A stretch of 64,000 nucleotides of DNA from Thermoplasmatales archaeon (GCA_016806715.1 CP060531.1:558001-622000); one strand, 5' to 3'. Positions 34,762-44,644 are shown, numbered from the stretch's first letter. The notes: generated from the letters alone by a model not told the origin. Translations and numbers: made by a program.

Positions 34762-35512
34762 TGTTCTTCGCCTCCTTTTTCTTTCTTCTTGATCGTACTA
34801 TAATAGAAATGGGGTCATAGAATGCATTAACTGCTCTCTCTTTTTCCGGGATTATGGCATTGTCTGTTATGTGTATGCCCTCGGGGCAGACTTCAGTGCA
34901 GCACTTGGTTATATTGCAGTATCCAAGTCCGGCGCTGGCATCCAGAAACTCCGACCTGTCTATGGTATCGAGAGGGTGCATATCAGCAGAGGCTGCCTTT
35001 ACTATATGCCTCGGCCCAAAATATCCGCTCCCGCTGTGTTCCCTAACAACATGGCACACGTCCTGGCAGAGAAAGCATTCTATGCAAGTCTTGAACTCCT
35101 TAGACCGTTCTATGTCAATCTGGGCAATGATCCATGGCTTGGGCTCGTCTTTCCTTGGCGTGAATATAGGAATTTTCTTCAGAAGATCCCAGTTTGCCGA
35201 AACATCGGTTACGAGATCCTTGATAAGAGGGAAAGCTCCCATGGGTGCAACCCTGATATGGTCCCCCAGTGTATCTATCTTCGTCTTACACATCAGTGAT
35301 GGTTTATAATTTATCTCTGCGGAACACGATCCGCATTTTCCTGCCTTGCAATTCCAGCGCAGGGAGAGGGTTGGATCTATATTTGTCTCAACGTATTTGA
35401 CAGCATCAAGAACAACCATACCATCTTCTGTTGGAACTTCATAGTCTACAAACTTTCCTTCAGCATCGACTGCAGGGTCACGCCTGTATATACTCAACGT
35501 TATTTTTCCCAT
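34748..35512 (-). CDS. sdhB: succinate dehydrogenase iron-sulfur subunit
   Basis: 254 residues. N-terminal 2Fe-2S ferredoxin domain with WNCKAGKCGSCSAEI and a later Cys in SLMCKT. The C-terminal domain has CIECFLCQDVC and CNITKCCTEVCPEGI for the two further clusters; TKCCTEVCP carries an extra Cys next to the ligand. It passes electrons from the flavin subunit to the membrane anchor. The start overlaps the sdhA stop by one base. Confidence 0.94.
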   Translation of the reverse strand: MGKITLSIYRRDPAVDAEGKFVDYEVPTEDGMVVLDAVKYVETNIDPTLSLRWNCKAGKCGSCSAEINYKPSLMCKTKIDTLGDHIRVAPMGAFPLIKDLVTDVSANWDLLKKIPIFTPRKDEPKPWIIAQIDIERSKEFKTCIECFLCQDVCHVVREHSGSGYFGPRHIVKAASADMHPLDTIDRSEFLDASAGLGYCNITKCCTEVCPEGIHITDNAIIPEKERAVNAFYDPISIIVRSRRKKKEAKNNGKQ

Positions 35513-37227
35513 CAGTATTCCTCCGGGTCAACCAATTTCTTCAGGTTTTCAGGCATCTCTGGCACATCCCTGAGTTCCAGCTTCATCTCATCCCCCATTC
35601 TCTTATAGATAATATTTTTCTTGAGTTTTGGGTCCTTCTTTGGAAAGTCACTTCTTGCATGTGCTCCCCTGCTCTCCTTCCTGGTCAGGGCTCCCCTTAC
35701 TATTGCTTCTGCCGCAATGAGCATATTTGGAATTTCCAGGCACGCGAGGAGCCCTTTATTGTATTTTAGGTCACCACGCACCCCAACACTGGAAGCAGCG
35801 CCTTTCAACTCCAGTATTGTGATAAGCGCCTTCTGGAGGTTTGTCTCTGTCCTGATTATACCAACATTGTCACTCATGTTCTGGGAAAGTTCCTCAATGA
35901 TCTCATAGGGGTTCCTGGCATCCTGCTTCATGAATGATTTTACTCTTGCAATCTCATTTTCGATATCTGTCTTTGATGGTTCCTGAAATGTTGCATTCTT
36001 AGAGTAATCTGAAGCCCCGAGTCCGCTCCTTCTTCCGAAGACAAGAATATCTGCAAGCGAATTACCTCCAAGACGGTTTCCCCCGTGCAGTCCACTGGCT
36101 ACTTCGCCGGCTGCGAAAAGACCGTTTACATTGGTTCTTGTCGTATCCGGATCTACCTTAATCCCGCCCATCTGGTAATGAACGGTAGGGGCAACCTCCA
36201 TCTTCTCCTTTGTGATATCAACGCCAGCAAAATCCTTGAACTGAGCATACATGCTTGGCAGTTTCGTCTTGATATAATCTGCTCCTTTATGTGTTATATC
36301 CAGGTACACGCCACCATGTGGTGTTCCTCTTCCTGCCATAATTTCAGCATAATTTGCCCTGGCTACGATATCCCGTGCATCAAGATCCTTCTTTTTTGGG
36401 GAATATCTCAGCATGAACCTCTCGCCTTCCGAGTTAAGGAGGATCCCACCATCACCTCTAACGCCTTCGGTTACTAATAAACCCCTGACCCCGGGAGGAT
36501 AAACCATTCCAGTTGGATGGAACTGGATCATTTCCATGTCCATAAGTTCGGCACCGGCATTGAAAGCGAGGCCCAAACCGTCACCCGTGGATTCCCACGA
36601 ATTTGAAGTTATCTTGTATATCCTTCCGCATCCTCCCGTTGCGACTATAACTGCCTTGGCACGAAAGACGTAGAATTCTCCTGAATTCAACTTGAGTCCA
36701 ACGGCGCCAATTACCTTGTCCCCGTTCTTTAATAGCTTGGTTATGTACAGTTCATCAAAAAATTTGACGTCCCGGTGAAGAACCTGATCCTCCAGGGTCT
36801 TGATAAGTTCCAGCCCTGTCCTGTCTCCGACGTGGCATAGCCTTCTGTATGTATGGGCACCAAATGCCCTCTGTGATATCTTACCCTCCGGAGTCCTGTC
36901 AAACAGCGCCCCGTATTCCTCAAGCTCATATACCCTATCCGGAGCTTCCCTGGCCAGAAGTTCTGCCATTCGCCAGTTTGAGATGTACACTCCCTCAACT
37001 ACTGTATCATTGAAGTGCACCTCCCAGTTATCCTGTTTGTCGAGGTTCCCCAGAGATGCAGCTATTCCACCCTCAGCCATAACTGTGTGCGCCTTTCCCA
37101 GCAGTGACTTCGACACTACCGTTACGCGGACGCCGGAATCATATGCAGCAATTGCAGCCCTGAGACCGGCACCTCCAGCACCTATTATAAGAACATCAGT
37201 TTCATAATCAATGTATTTTTCAGTCAT
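35512..37227 (-). CDS. sdhA: succinate dehydrogenase flavoprotein subunit
   Basis: 571 residues. The dinucleotide fold is at the N-terminus (VLIIGAGGAGLRAAIAA), with the flavin-linking His in GKAHTVMAEGG. Substrate-site residues lie in FHPTGMVYPPGVRGLL and in APTVHYQMGGIKVD. Oxidises succinate to fumarate in the citric acid cycle. First gene of sdhABCD. HRLGG-type FAD contacts appear as GGNRLGGNSLADI. Confidence 0.96.
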   Translation of the reverse strand: MTEKYIDYETDVLIIGAGGAGLRAAIAAYDSGVRVTVVSKSLLGKAHTVMAEGGIAASLGNLDKQDNWEVHFNDTVVEGVYISNWRMAELLAREAPDRVYELEEYGALFDRTPEGKISQRAFGAHTYRRLCHVGDRTGLELIKTLEDQVLHRDVKFFDELYITKLLKNGDKVIGAVGLKLNSGEFYVFRAKAVIVATGGCGRIYKITSNSWESTGDGLGLAFNAGAELMDMEMIQFHPTGMVYPPGVRGLLVTEGVRGDGGILLNSEGERFMLRYSPKKKDLDARDIVARANYAEIMAGRGTPHGGVYLDITHKGADYIKTKLPSMYAQFKDFAGVDITKEKMEVAPTVHYQMGGIKVDPDTTRTNVNGLFAAGEVASGLHGGNRLGGNSLADILVFGRRSGLGASDYSKNATFQEPSKTDIENEIARVKSFMKQDARNPYEIIEELSQNMSDNVGIIRTETNLQKALITILELKGAASSVGVRGDLKYNKGLLACLEIPNMLIAAEAIVRGALTRKESRGAHARSDFPKKDPKLKKNIIYKRMGDEMKLELRDVPEMPENLKKLVDPEEY

Positions 37228-37434
37228 TTCAACACTTCTGAAGCACCAAGCTTAAGGGGCTATTCATCTGTGAAATATAAAAGTTTTTCGAACTGGCCGG
37301 GATACCGGCTAAATTGTACGATTTTCGCAATATACTGATGTACCGGAACACCATCAGGCCAAAGAAACCTGCACAAAAAGTTATTAAGGTTTTTTTCCTA
37401 GACTACAAGAAATTAATAAGCATGGGAAGCGCCA

Positions 37435-39777
37435 ATGTCATCAGAGAAAATCGAGAATAAGCCGGAAGTTAAAATCCGGGAAAACGAGGGGGGCGTTCCA
37501 ATTGAAAAGTGGAGATTGCATTTTATCGCATATGCAGTGATTTACATAAATTTTGCATTTGTCATGTGGTACCTTGTTGGATATCTCAACATAGCGGCCC
37601 TCGTATCCATTTGGGCTTTGCTGATAATTTCCGGCGTGTTTATACTCTATGCAGTTGCCTTCAGGACTGAGGGATCAATTTCAAAACTGCTTCCCCTCAT
37701 AGCGTTCTCATTTGCACTTGTAGTGTCCATTGCGGCTTATCTTCAGTTCTTCCCAAGCACCACGACAGATGAGATGATAATAGACAGTTATGCCGCTTAC
37801 CTGACTATCCATGGAACTGATCCGTACATTAACGCCAATATGGCGAATGTTTTCATACATTACAAAGCGATAAGTTTTCTATCCACCCCCCTCCTTTCAG
37901 GCGGTATTGTAACATATTTTGATTATCCCGGACTTGCAGCGCTCGTATTTATCCCTGCTATACTCTTGGGGTTACCGGCATTCACCGTTACCATATTCTT
38001 CGACATTGCATCACTGTTCCTAATCTTCTTCTATTACAAGCGAAAGGGTTTCACTACAAGCCTTCCCGTTATGGCCCTCGTAATGGGGCTGGTTGCAGAA
38101 TACGGCATCTTCTCTGCAAGTGGAGTTACCGATGTTATATGGGTATTTCTCCTGGGCGTAGCATACGTTTTTAGGAAAAAACCATGGGTAGCAGGGATAT
38201 TCTACGGGCTTTCAGTGGCTTTCAAGCAGATACCTGCCCTGATATTTCCATTCTTCCTTTATTTTATATATATGGAGAATGGGGGTGAGAGGAAACAGGC
38301 AATTTCATTCACCGGCTTCACTGCTCTTTCCTTCTTCGCCATAAACATGCCTTATATCATCCCAAATGCTTCTGACTGGTTTGTCAACATAACTTCCATT
38401 GCCACACTAAAAATCATAGGAATAGGAGTGGGTCCATCTATCCTTTCATTCACAGGAGTCCTGCACCTTCCCTCAGAATTCTTCTCCATTTCCCTTATTG
38501 CACTGACCATTGCGCTCTTCTTCATCTACATAATACACTATGACCGTTTCAAGTACGGTTTCTTCGCATTTCCCATAATCATTTTCCTGCTGGACTACAG
38601 GTCACTTATCAACTACCTTATCTACTGGCCATTCCTTGTGTTGCTCCTTCTCCCTGATTTCAGCTCAGACAGAACTGCAATAATGGAGAAGCAAAAGAGC
38701 TCCCCGTTATCAAGGCATCACTTTCTGGCTTCGTTAGAGCATTCTGCCATAAGAAATAAGAAATCCACAGCAGTGGCAATAGTGATCTTGATATTCCTGG
38801 CCACGGTAGTATCTGCTGGTTTCTATTACTCGCAGGCTGATTCAACACCACTTGTAATTAACAGTGTGCAGAACATTGGCGACCCGTTTATGGTAGCAGG
38901 TAATGTGACATATATGCAACTGAACATTTCATATACGCCTGCGCCCGGAGACCCGGCATTAATGGCGCTTCACTACAGAATTTTATACAGTACTCTGGGC
39001 GCAGCCGGTGCAAATGGACTAATGTGGTACGGATCGAATCCTTACGTTCAAAAGGGGTACAATTCCGTTGACATTTACCCAACATCATCGAATTCACTTC
39101 TGCCTGCAACTTCGACTAAATTTGAGGTGACTGCATACGGAAACAGCACATCTTACCTGGCCACTTACACATACGATAAACCAATCTCAATCCCAAACAC
39201 CCCGATAAACAACCCAACACTTTCTTTCCTGACTAACGGTACTGGCGGAGTCCTGTTCCCGGGTTGGACGTGGGAATCGTCATTAAAAGGAAACTACCCC
39301 CTTTCAGTCCCCAACGGGATAGTCATGATTGCCAACAGTTCCAATCAGGCTAATCCTATTCACGAAGCTCTTAATTCGAACATTAATTACACATATCTTG
39401 TTTCCCATAATTTATCCCTTAATTTCAACGCAACGGCAATTAAGGGCAGTATAGTGGACAATACCAGCGATCCTTCCACTTTGTTCTACGGACCTGTAAT
39501 AACTCTTGATTCCCAGTATAAATTCTATATTATATATAATAATAGCGCAATTCCCACTAACCTCTTAACACAAACGACGAACGCGACAAGTTATGTTTTT
39601 TACACAAACCATTCATCAGTTAATTTCAGGGCACTAAATGAGTCTATTATTGCCCACAATAACCTTAATAAATCAATTAATCCAGTAAATAACGCAGTTC
39701 TAAGCTATGTTCTCAATTATGATTCACCGGGGGAAGTTACGGTTGAGATTGGAAACCTGTCCCTGAACAGTAATTGA
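37435..39777 (+). CDS. GT-C-like multispanning membrane enzyme with large ectodomain, 780 aa
   Basis: About 12 membrane segments in residues 25-410, one more at about 440-460, and a roughly 320-residue external C-terminal region rich in Asn/Thr/Ser with many sequons. The first external loop TTTDEMIIDSYAAYLTIHG contains paired acidic residues of the kind used by GT-C glycosyltransferases, which take sugars from polyprenyl-phosphate. A polyprenyl-phosphate-sugar synthase gene follows on the same strand, which fits. The family call is by topology and loop motif, not by a full match. Confidence 0.6.
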   Translation: MSSEKIENKPEVKIRENEGGVPIEKWRLHFIAYAVIYINFAFVMWYLVGYLNIAALVSIWALLIISGVFILYAVAFRTEGSISKLLPLIAFSFALVVSIAAYLQFFPSTTTDEMIIDSYAAYLTIHGTDPYINANMANVFIHYKAISFLSTPLLSGGIVTYFDYPGLAALVFIPAILLGLPAFTVTIFFDIASLFLIFFYYKRKGFTTSLPVMALVMGLVAEYGIFSASGVTDVIWVFLLGVAYVFRKKPWVAGIFYGLSVAFKQIPALIFPFFLYFIYMENGGERKQAISFTGFTALSFFAINMPYIIPNASDWFVNITSIATLKIIGIGVGPSILSFTGVLHLPSEFFSISLIALTIALFFIYIIHYDRFKYGFFAFPIIIFLLDYRSLINYLIYWPFLVLLLLPDFSSDRTAIMEKQKSSPLSRHHFLASLEHSAIRNKKSTAVAIVILIFLATVVSAGFYYSQADSTPLVINSVQNIGDPFMVAGNVTYMQLNISYTPAPGDPALMALHYRILYSTLGAAGANGLMWYGSNPYVQKGYNSVDIYPTSSNSLLPATSTKFEVTAYGNSTSYLATYTYDKPISIPNTPINNPTLSFLTNGTGGVLFPGWTWESSLKGNYPLSVPNGIVMIANSSNQANPIHEALNSNINYTYLVSHNLSLNFNATAIKGSIVDNTSDPSTLFYGPVITLDSQYKFYIIYNNSAIPTNLLTQTTNATSYVFYTNHSSVNFRALNESIIAHNNLNKSINPVNNAVLSYVLNYDSPGEVTVEIGNLSLNSN

Positions 39778-39926
39778 ACCTGATGGCTGTAAAACTTTAA
39801 TTTGTGCCACTCACGGGTCAATAGACAAAACCGATAATTTTAATGTATATTCGGGTTTACCTGCCTACTTGATTATGTTACGAGGCAACCAGAAAAAGTT
39901 GTAAGTGACATAGGGAGAGGATAACC

Positions 39927-41012
39927 CTGGTCGACATTTCAGTTGAGATACCTACTTATAACGAAGCGGAAAACATTCCGGTACTGATAGAGAAACTTGA
40001 GAATCTCAAGCTCGACCTAGAAATAATTGTAATTGATGACGGGAGCCCTGACGGAACATTAGAAATAGCTAATGAACTTGCGACGAAATACGGCAATATC
40101 AAGGTCCTTGAAAGGGGATCGAAGCAGGGTCTTGCGACAGCTATCAGGGATGGGATGAGCCTTGCAACCGGAAAATATATTGCTGTCATGGATGCGGACC
40201 TGCAACATCCACCTGAAACCCTTAGAAGCATGTTTGCTGCCATAGAAAAAGGGAGCGACATGGTAATTGCCTCAAGGTACATGTCCGGAGGCAGCGCCGA
40301 GGAGTTTTCCTTTTTCAGGAAACTGGTATCAAAATCTGCTACCTTCATAGCTCATCTCATGCTTCAGGAAACAAAGGTACTCACAGATCCGTTATCCGGC
40401 TTCTTCATCTTCAGGAAAGGAATAATAGAGCAGGATCAGATCAATTCCAGCGGTTACAAGATCCTGCTTGAAATAGTAGTGAAAGGTTCAGGTACAAAAT
40501 TTGTTGAAGTCCCGTACAGATTCAATCCCCGGCTAAAGGGAAAAAGCAAATTGAGCTTGACTGAAAACCTCAATTACCTTCGACTTGTGCTTGGCCTTTC
40601 CGGGTACAGGCCATTGAAATTTGTATCTGTGGGTATATCAGGAATACTGGTGAATGAGGGAATCCTTTACCTTCTGGCATATTCCGGTTTCTTCCATGGT
40701 GCCATAACACATCCTGTCTTTGCAGCAATACCGTCCATAGAATTCTCAATTCTGACAAACTTTTCCGTAAACAATTTCTGGACGTTTGGAAGCAGGAGAA
40801 AGGGACACCTGATTTCCAAAGCTGCAAGATACAATATGTTTGCAGGCATAGGCGGAGTCATAAACTACGTTGCCTTTGTTCTCCTTACCCTGGGCATATC
40901 GTTCAATTACCTTGCCCTGAACCTCCTTGGCATTTTCTTCGGGGTTTTTGCAAATTATATCTTCAGTGAAATGTTTGTTTGGCCTAAGGAGAATGAGCTG
41001 GAAAAACTGTGA
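39927..41012 (+). CDS. polyprenyl-phosphate sugar synthase (DPM1-like GT2) fused to GtrA domain
   Basis: 361 residues if started at CTG 39927. The catalytic GT2 domain needs the part upstream of the first ATG (40155): IPTYNEAENIPVLIE, VIDDGSPDGT and VMDADLQHPPE are classic dolichol-phosphate-mannose synthase motifs. A stop lies at 39906-39908, and the only in-frame codon after the Shine-Dalgarno (AGGGAGAGG, ending 39920) at the right distance is CTG. The C-terminal 120 residues form a four-helix GtrA domain (FVSVGISGILVNEGILYLLA, NNFWTFGSRRKG). Makes and helps flip lipid-linked sugar. Confidence 0.88.
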   Translation: MVDISVEIPTYNEAENIPVLIEKLENLKLDLEIIVIDDGSPDGTLEIANELATKYGNIKVLERGSKQGLATAIRDGMSLATGKYIAVMDADLQHPPETLRSMFAAIEKGSDMVIASRYMSGGSAEEFSFFRKLVSKSATFIAHLMLQETKVLTDPLSGFFIFRKGIIEQDQINSSGYKILLEIVVKGSGTKFVEVPYRFNPRLKGKSKLSLTENLNYLRLVLGLSGYRPLKFVSVGISGILVNEGILYLLAYSGFFHGAITHPVFAAIPSIEFSILTNFSVNNFWTFGSRRKGHLISKAARYNMFAGIGGVINYVAFVLLTLGISFNYLALNLLGIFFGVFANYIFSEMFVWPKENELEKL

Positions 41013-41465
41013 TTACTAAATACAGCCGATAAAATATGAAAACCAGATTTATTTGAATGTATCCCAAATCACGAGTTGCTTATTCATAAACCCCAGTTTA
41101 AGCATTCACTGAACGGAGCAATCTCCAGATCCTTTCTCTGCAAGAAGTTTCTTCAGCTTCTCTTTCTCCTTCCTCTGTTTCGTTGCCTTGGCTTCCATCC
41201 TGTGATGTGGTTTAAGACTCTCAAATCTGAACGTATTGTAGACCTCCTTACACGTGTAATACATGCTCGGATACACAGAGTATTTCCGGCGTATTTCAAC
41301 GCCGGCGTTGTTATCTTTGATCTTCTTCTGATAGCAAGTTTTTCTTCCCCTTCCCTATTCTTTGTTCTGTCGTTGTTCCCTCTCTTATCCACTTAATTCA
41401 TCATCTAACAGGCCAAGTAAAATATATATTCCTAATAATCAATTTAGCTGTTGAGCTGATGATTA
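41013..41465. other. 453-bp stretch with a broken minus-strand frame
   Basis: Holds the remnant described at 41106-41354 and the AT-rich promoter region of the acetyltransferase gene (AAATATATATTCC, 41419-41431). No intact gene. Confidence 0.4.
41106..41354 (-). pseudogene. C-terminal remnant of an unidentified protein
   Basis: An open minus-strand frame of about 82 codons bounded upstream by TAG, with no good start. It reads YQKKIKDNNAGVEIRRKYSV, MYYTCKEVYNTFRFESLKPH and a Lys/Glu-rich helical tail (KATKQRKEKEKLKKLLAEKG). Composition is clearly protein-like. Probably the tail of a transposase or other lost gene. Confidence 0.4.
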
Positions 41466-42035
41466 TTGATTCCTGAATCTGTATTCGAGCGCACAGCAGT
41501 TATCGAGACCGAAAGACTCATACTGCGTGGACCCAGAAAAGATGACATTTATGATGTGTTTGCAATGAAATCTGACCCCTTGGTGACAGTGCCGTACTGC
41601 AGGGAGCCTTATACAATGACTGAACAGGCTGTAAAGTGGATTGCTTCACTGGAAGAGGGAACTAAAGCAAAGAATGCCGTAATGTGGTTCATTACCATAA
41701 AAGGCAAGGGAAATGTGATAGGAGACTGCCCGTTATGGAACCTGGACAGCGAATCATCATGCGGTGAGCTGGGGTATGAACTGAACAAAGCTTATTGGGG
41801 AAAGGGAATAGCAACAGAAGCAACATCCGCCATCATAGATTATGGCTTCAAAGAGATGAAGCTTAACAGGATCGAGGCCTGTCCATTTAGCAACAATGAA
41901 CTGTCCACATCATTGCTTGAAAAACTAGGATTCACTTTGGAGGGCAGGCTTAGGCAGCGTACATTTTTCAGGGGTAAGTACTTCGATCAGCTATACTACG
42001 GTTTACTCAAGGAAGAACGTAAGCACGGTAAGTAA
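41466..42035 (+). CDS. GNAT acetyltransferase (RimJ/RimL type)
   Basis: 189 residues from TTG 41466, the only in-frame start after upstream stops. TERLILRGPRKDDIYDVFAM is the usual beginning. The acetyl-CoA motif is GYELNKAYWGKGIATEAT near residues 97-114, followed by LNRIEACPFSNNELSTSLLEKLGF. Most relatives acetylate protein N-termini or small molecules; the substrate is unknown. Confidence 0.88.
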   Translation: MIPESVFERTAVIETERLILRGPRKDDIYDVFAMKSDPLVTVPYCREPYTMTEQAVKWIASLEEGTKAKNAVMWFITIKGKGNVIGDCPLWNLDSESSCGELGYELNKAYWGKGIATEATSAIIDYGFKEMKLNRIEACPFSNNELSTSLLEKLGFTLEGRLRQRTFFRGKYFDQLYYGLLKEERKHGK

Positions 42036-42175
42036 CCGCAAAAAATCACAGAGAGATTCTACGAACTCTTCATCTATTAGCCTACCGTGGATATTGGGAG
42101 CCATCAGTTAATGGCAACAGTATATGCAGATTCTGTATCCCTGGAAGTACAGGAAGTAATAGGCATCTTGAGGAA

Positions 42176-42719
42176 AGATTCTATTTGAACCTGTAATACA
42201 GTTATATAACAGTTCGCCGTTCTTTGCAGTGAAATTCAAGTTAGTACTGAAAGAGGTATCACGGGCCTTGAACATAAGGATAAGGAGGCAGAGGTGCCTC
42301 TTTCACGTTGAAAGGGTTTCGCGCACAGGATAAAAGACGCAGGGATGGAAGAGCATCTGGACGTGGCAGAGAGGCTGGTCAAGTACATATTCTTCACCGG
42401 CGAGACGAACCTTTACAAACTGGGAAAGAACAGTGACCCAGTCAGGAAACTCACTGAAGGCAGGAGTGAGAAGGAGATTGTTGAGATAATGCTTTGCAGG
42501 ATCCATAGCCTGTATGAGGAAGACATGATCATGGCAGGCTTCCTTTCATTTGTGACGAGCCACAGGAAGGGGGTGTTCCTGTATCTCAGTAACCCTGAGG
42601 TGGAGAAGACATCAGACAAGGCGGAACAGCATTTCTCCATACAGTCATGGCTGTTCAACCACAGGTCCAGGACAAAGGAGGGACTGTTGAGAACATCCTA
42701 CCGGTATTACAGGTATTGA
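42176..42719 (+). pseudogene. degenerate DDE transposase fragment
   Basis: One frame (about 42176-42325) encodes VIQLYNSSPFFAVKFKLVLK and RRQRCLFHVERVSRTG before a stop. The frame beginning around 42327 continues RIKDAGMEEHLDVAERLVKY and runs to 42719, ending PEVEKTSDKAEQHFSIQSWL and RTKEGLLRTSYRYYRY. The two halves join sensibly if one base is lost near 42320. The Glu in DKAEQHF is the likely last residue of the triad. Family not assigned; N-terminus absent. Confidence 0.6.
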
Positions 42720-42777
42720 TCAACCGGATCTTTACTTTGTTAAAAACATTAATAGTTCAGGTCTTGCTATACATGAG

Positions 42778-43002
42778 ATGAAGGCATTTGAGAAGTTCGT
42801 GATGCACAGTGTCTCAAATTATGGAATCTACTCCAATAAACTGGATCAGCTTCAGTATGTTGCAGATCTTAACTTCGCCTATTTGTATAAGGGCAACTTT
42901 AGCCGAATCCTCTCTTCATACAGAGTCATAACGCCAGTGTTAAGCTCCCTATGTGGGAGAACGAGAGAGTTCACAGCCGAAGTGATGTTCAGGCGGCAGT
43001 AA
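42778..43002 (+). CDS. short frame of uncertain status, 74 aa
   Basis: ATG preceded by an AAACATTAATAG element about 25 nt upstream. The first 47 residues (MKAFEKFVMHSVSNYGIYSN...) look coding; the last 27 overlap the beginning of the next gene in another frame. It may be the N-terminus of a frameshifted gene continued by the 42951 frame, or a remnant. No signal peptide, no known domain. Confidence 0.35.
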   Translation: MKAFEKFVMHSVSNYGIYSNKLDQLQYVADLNFAYLYKGNFSRILSSYRVITPVLSSLCGRTREFTAEVMFRRQ

Positions 43003-43634
43003 ATTATGAGGTGGGCCAGCCCACGCCACAGAATGAGATTAACATTACATACGTTGTAAACAACCATCTTGGAAAACTTGTTTCCAGCAAAACTACTATG
43101 TATGACAATCAGAGTGCCAATATTCTCACGTACAGATACACGAAAGAAAATCAGACATTGGTCTATGGATTGATAGACGAGAAGGGATTGTACGCACCGA
43201 TCGAACCCTACATCAGATTAAATACATTCACAATTCACCGGGGATGGCTCGAATTGATCTCAGGAACCATTTACAACATTTACTTTACATTCGACAGCTA
43301 CAATGATGCTCTTAATTTCAAGAACATCTTAACCACTGCTATCACGGTTGGATCGTCTTTTGAATACGCTTCAACAATCATTGCCTGGACAGCAATGGGT
43401 GCTGGAATAAGTAGCATTGTTCCTGATGCAGGGACTCTGGATGACACATTAGTTGGGTTTATAGGTGGGGCCGTAACGGCAATTCAAGGTAATATGAACC
43501 CAGTTTATGTGGCTAATACCATAAACGGATTGTTTACTAACCAAGAGTCCTTAAACGGACAATTTGAAGTAACATATACTCTTAATGCTAGGGAGTGGGA
43601 CCTATTCCTGAATTCTCATGGTGAGGATACATGA
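42951..43634 (+). CDS. exported-type protein with hydrophobic domain, start uncertain
   Basis: 227 residues from ATG 42951, but the frame is open and protein-like back to 42905 (SHNASVKLPMWENERVHSRS), so the true N-terminus and any signal peptide may be missing. The middle is beta-like with sequons (NEINITYVV). Residues 130-190 hold a hydrophobic Ala/Gly/Ile-rich stretch (ASTIIAWTAMGAGISSIVPD, LVGFIGGAVTAIQGN). The next gene overlaps its stop by ATGA. Function unknown. Confidence 0.5.
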   Translation: MWENERVHSRSDVQAAVNYEVGQPTPQNEINITYVVNNHLGKLVSSKTTMYDNQSANILTYRYTKENQTLVYGLIDEKGLYAPIEPYIRLNTFTIHRGWLELISGTIYNIYFTFDSYNDALNFKNILTTAITVGSSFEYASTIIAWTAMGAGISSIVPDAGTLDDTLVGFIGGAVTAIQGNMNPVYVANTINGLFTNQESLNGQFEVTYTLNAREWDLFLNSHGEDT

Positions 43635-43777
43635 ACCCGGGGCAAGTTTTAACACAGATCTATAAGAATGTTGGCTTAGCTTCTTATTCTGAGTCCGACT
43701 TTATAACCATTTATAACGCTCTTGCCTCCAATTTTGATACCAATATGGAGAAGTATTTTGCTCCCCCAACGAGTTGA
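43631..43777 (+). CDS. 48-aa protein coupled to the 42951 gene
   Basis: ATG overlaps the TGA of the preceding gene (ATGA). The product MNPGQVLTQIYKNVGLASYS...NMEKYFAPPTS is soluble and partly helical. Coupling and amino acid composition favour a real gene; nothing identifies a family. Confidence 0.5.
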   Translation: MNPGQVLTQIYKNVGLASYSESDFITIYNALASNFDTNMEKYFAPPTS

Positions 43778-43827
43778 TATTCCATAGAAGCTGTTTTGGA
43801 GGGCTGGACTTAATCCGGTGATCAAAT

Positions 43828-44205
43828 ATGGCTTCCATTATTTTTTATGCTGCCTTGTTATGGTACGGAACTCCGATAGCCGCACTCGCAATAGGGATTT
43901 ATGGTGTGTTATACTTCGCAAGACTTCTGGACATAACCGAAAGGCAATTCCTTGTGGCAATAACAGGAGGTATCATTCTTTCCGCTTTGTTTGATGCTTT
44001 TTATTACGTTACTTCAACACACATGACGGTATACCTCTATGAGGATATTTTTACGTATGCTACCTTGACGATTGCACCAATCATCATTGTGTGTCTTGTA
44101 TATTTTATATTCATAGGAAGGCGGAATTTAATCGAGAAGTATAACATTGACATTAGGGGACTAAAACTGTTGGAAATAAAGAGACTAAAAGAAATGCACA
44201 GATGA
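43828..44205 (+). CDS. four-helix membrane protein, 125 aa
   Basis: Preceded by GGTGATC four nt before the ATG, an exact match to the 16S rRNA 3' end, so this start is secure. Four hydrophobic segments (IIFYAALLWYGTPIAALAIG, VLYFARLL, FLVAITGGIILSALFDAFYY, LTIAPIIIVCLVYFIFIG) and a charged helical tail (LKLLEIKRLKEMHR). Third gene of the 42.9-44.2 kb cassette. Unknown family. Confidence 0.65.
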   Translation: MASIIFYAALLWYGTPIAALAIGIYGVLYFARLLDITERQFLVAITGGIILSALFDAFYYVTSTHMTVYLYEDIFTYATLTIAPIIIVCLVYFIFIGRRNLIEKYNIDIRGLKLLEIKRLKEMHR

Positions 44206-44418
44206 ACTGATTCTTTTAAATTCGTCAGCGTCTAATTCCTAAAAAAAAAGGTTCTAATCAATATCTAAGGGATATAGTCAAGTAAAACAATAACTCTACA
44301 AATTAATGGTGTAATGGTATTAGCTATGAAAATTAAGTAAGACCCTTCATGTTTATGCCCATGACAGCAGGATCGGGTATACCCTCATTAACAGGACGAA
44401 TACCAGCAGAACGGATAG
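44206..44418. other. intergenic stretch
   Basis: AT-rich, with no gene; together with the transposase remnant that follows it makes the 439-bp gap before the RDD-SpoIIM gene. Confidence 0.4.
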
Positions 44419-44604
44419 ATGTTTGCCAACTACATAACGCCCATACTACACTACCGCATATACGGCCTCATAAAGAAGCATGACCACCCCGAGTAGGTAC
44501 TCTGGATGTGCTGGAGCATGTGGAAGATATCCGAGATTCCGAAGAAAACCCGAGCGGTGATGAAAAAACACGCAATAGCGATTACGCAAAATATCGGAAG
44601 TTAG
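44419..44604 (+). pseudogene. C-terminal remnant of an IS4/IS1634-type transposase
   Basis: MFANYITPILHYRIYGLIKK resembles the conserved tail of DDE_Tnp_1 transposases (...GYMFVNYISLILYYRI). The frame then has an in-frame TAG after HDHPE and continues to a terminal stop at 44602. Upstream bases (about 44370-44418) read similarly in a neighbouring frame. Dead fragment. Confidence 0.5.
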
Positions 44605-44644
44605 AGGTAAAAAGAAAACCTCACTTATTATTGTGTATTCCTCT

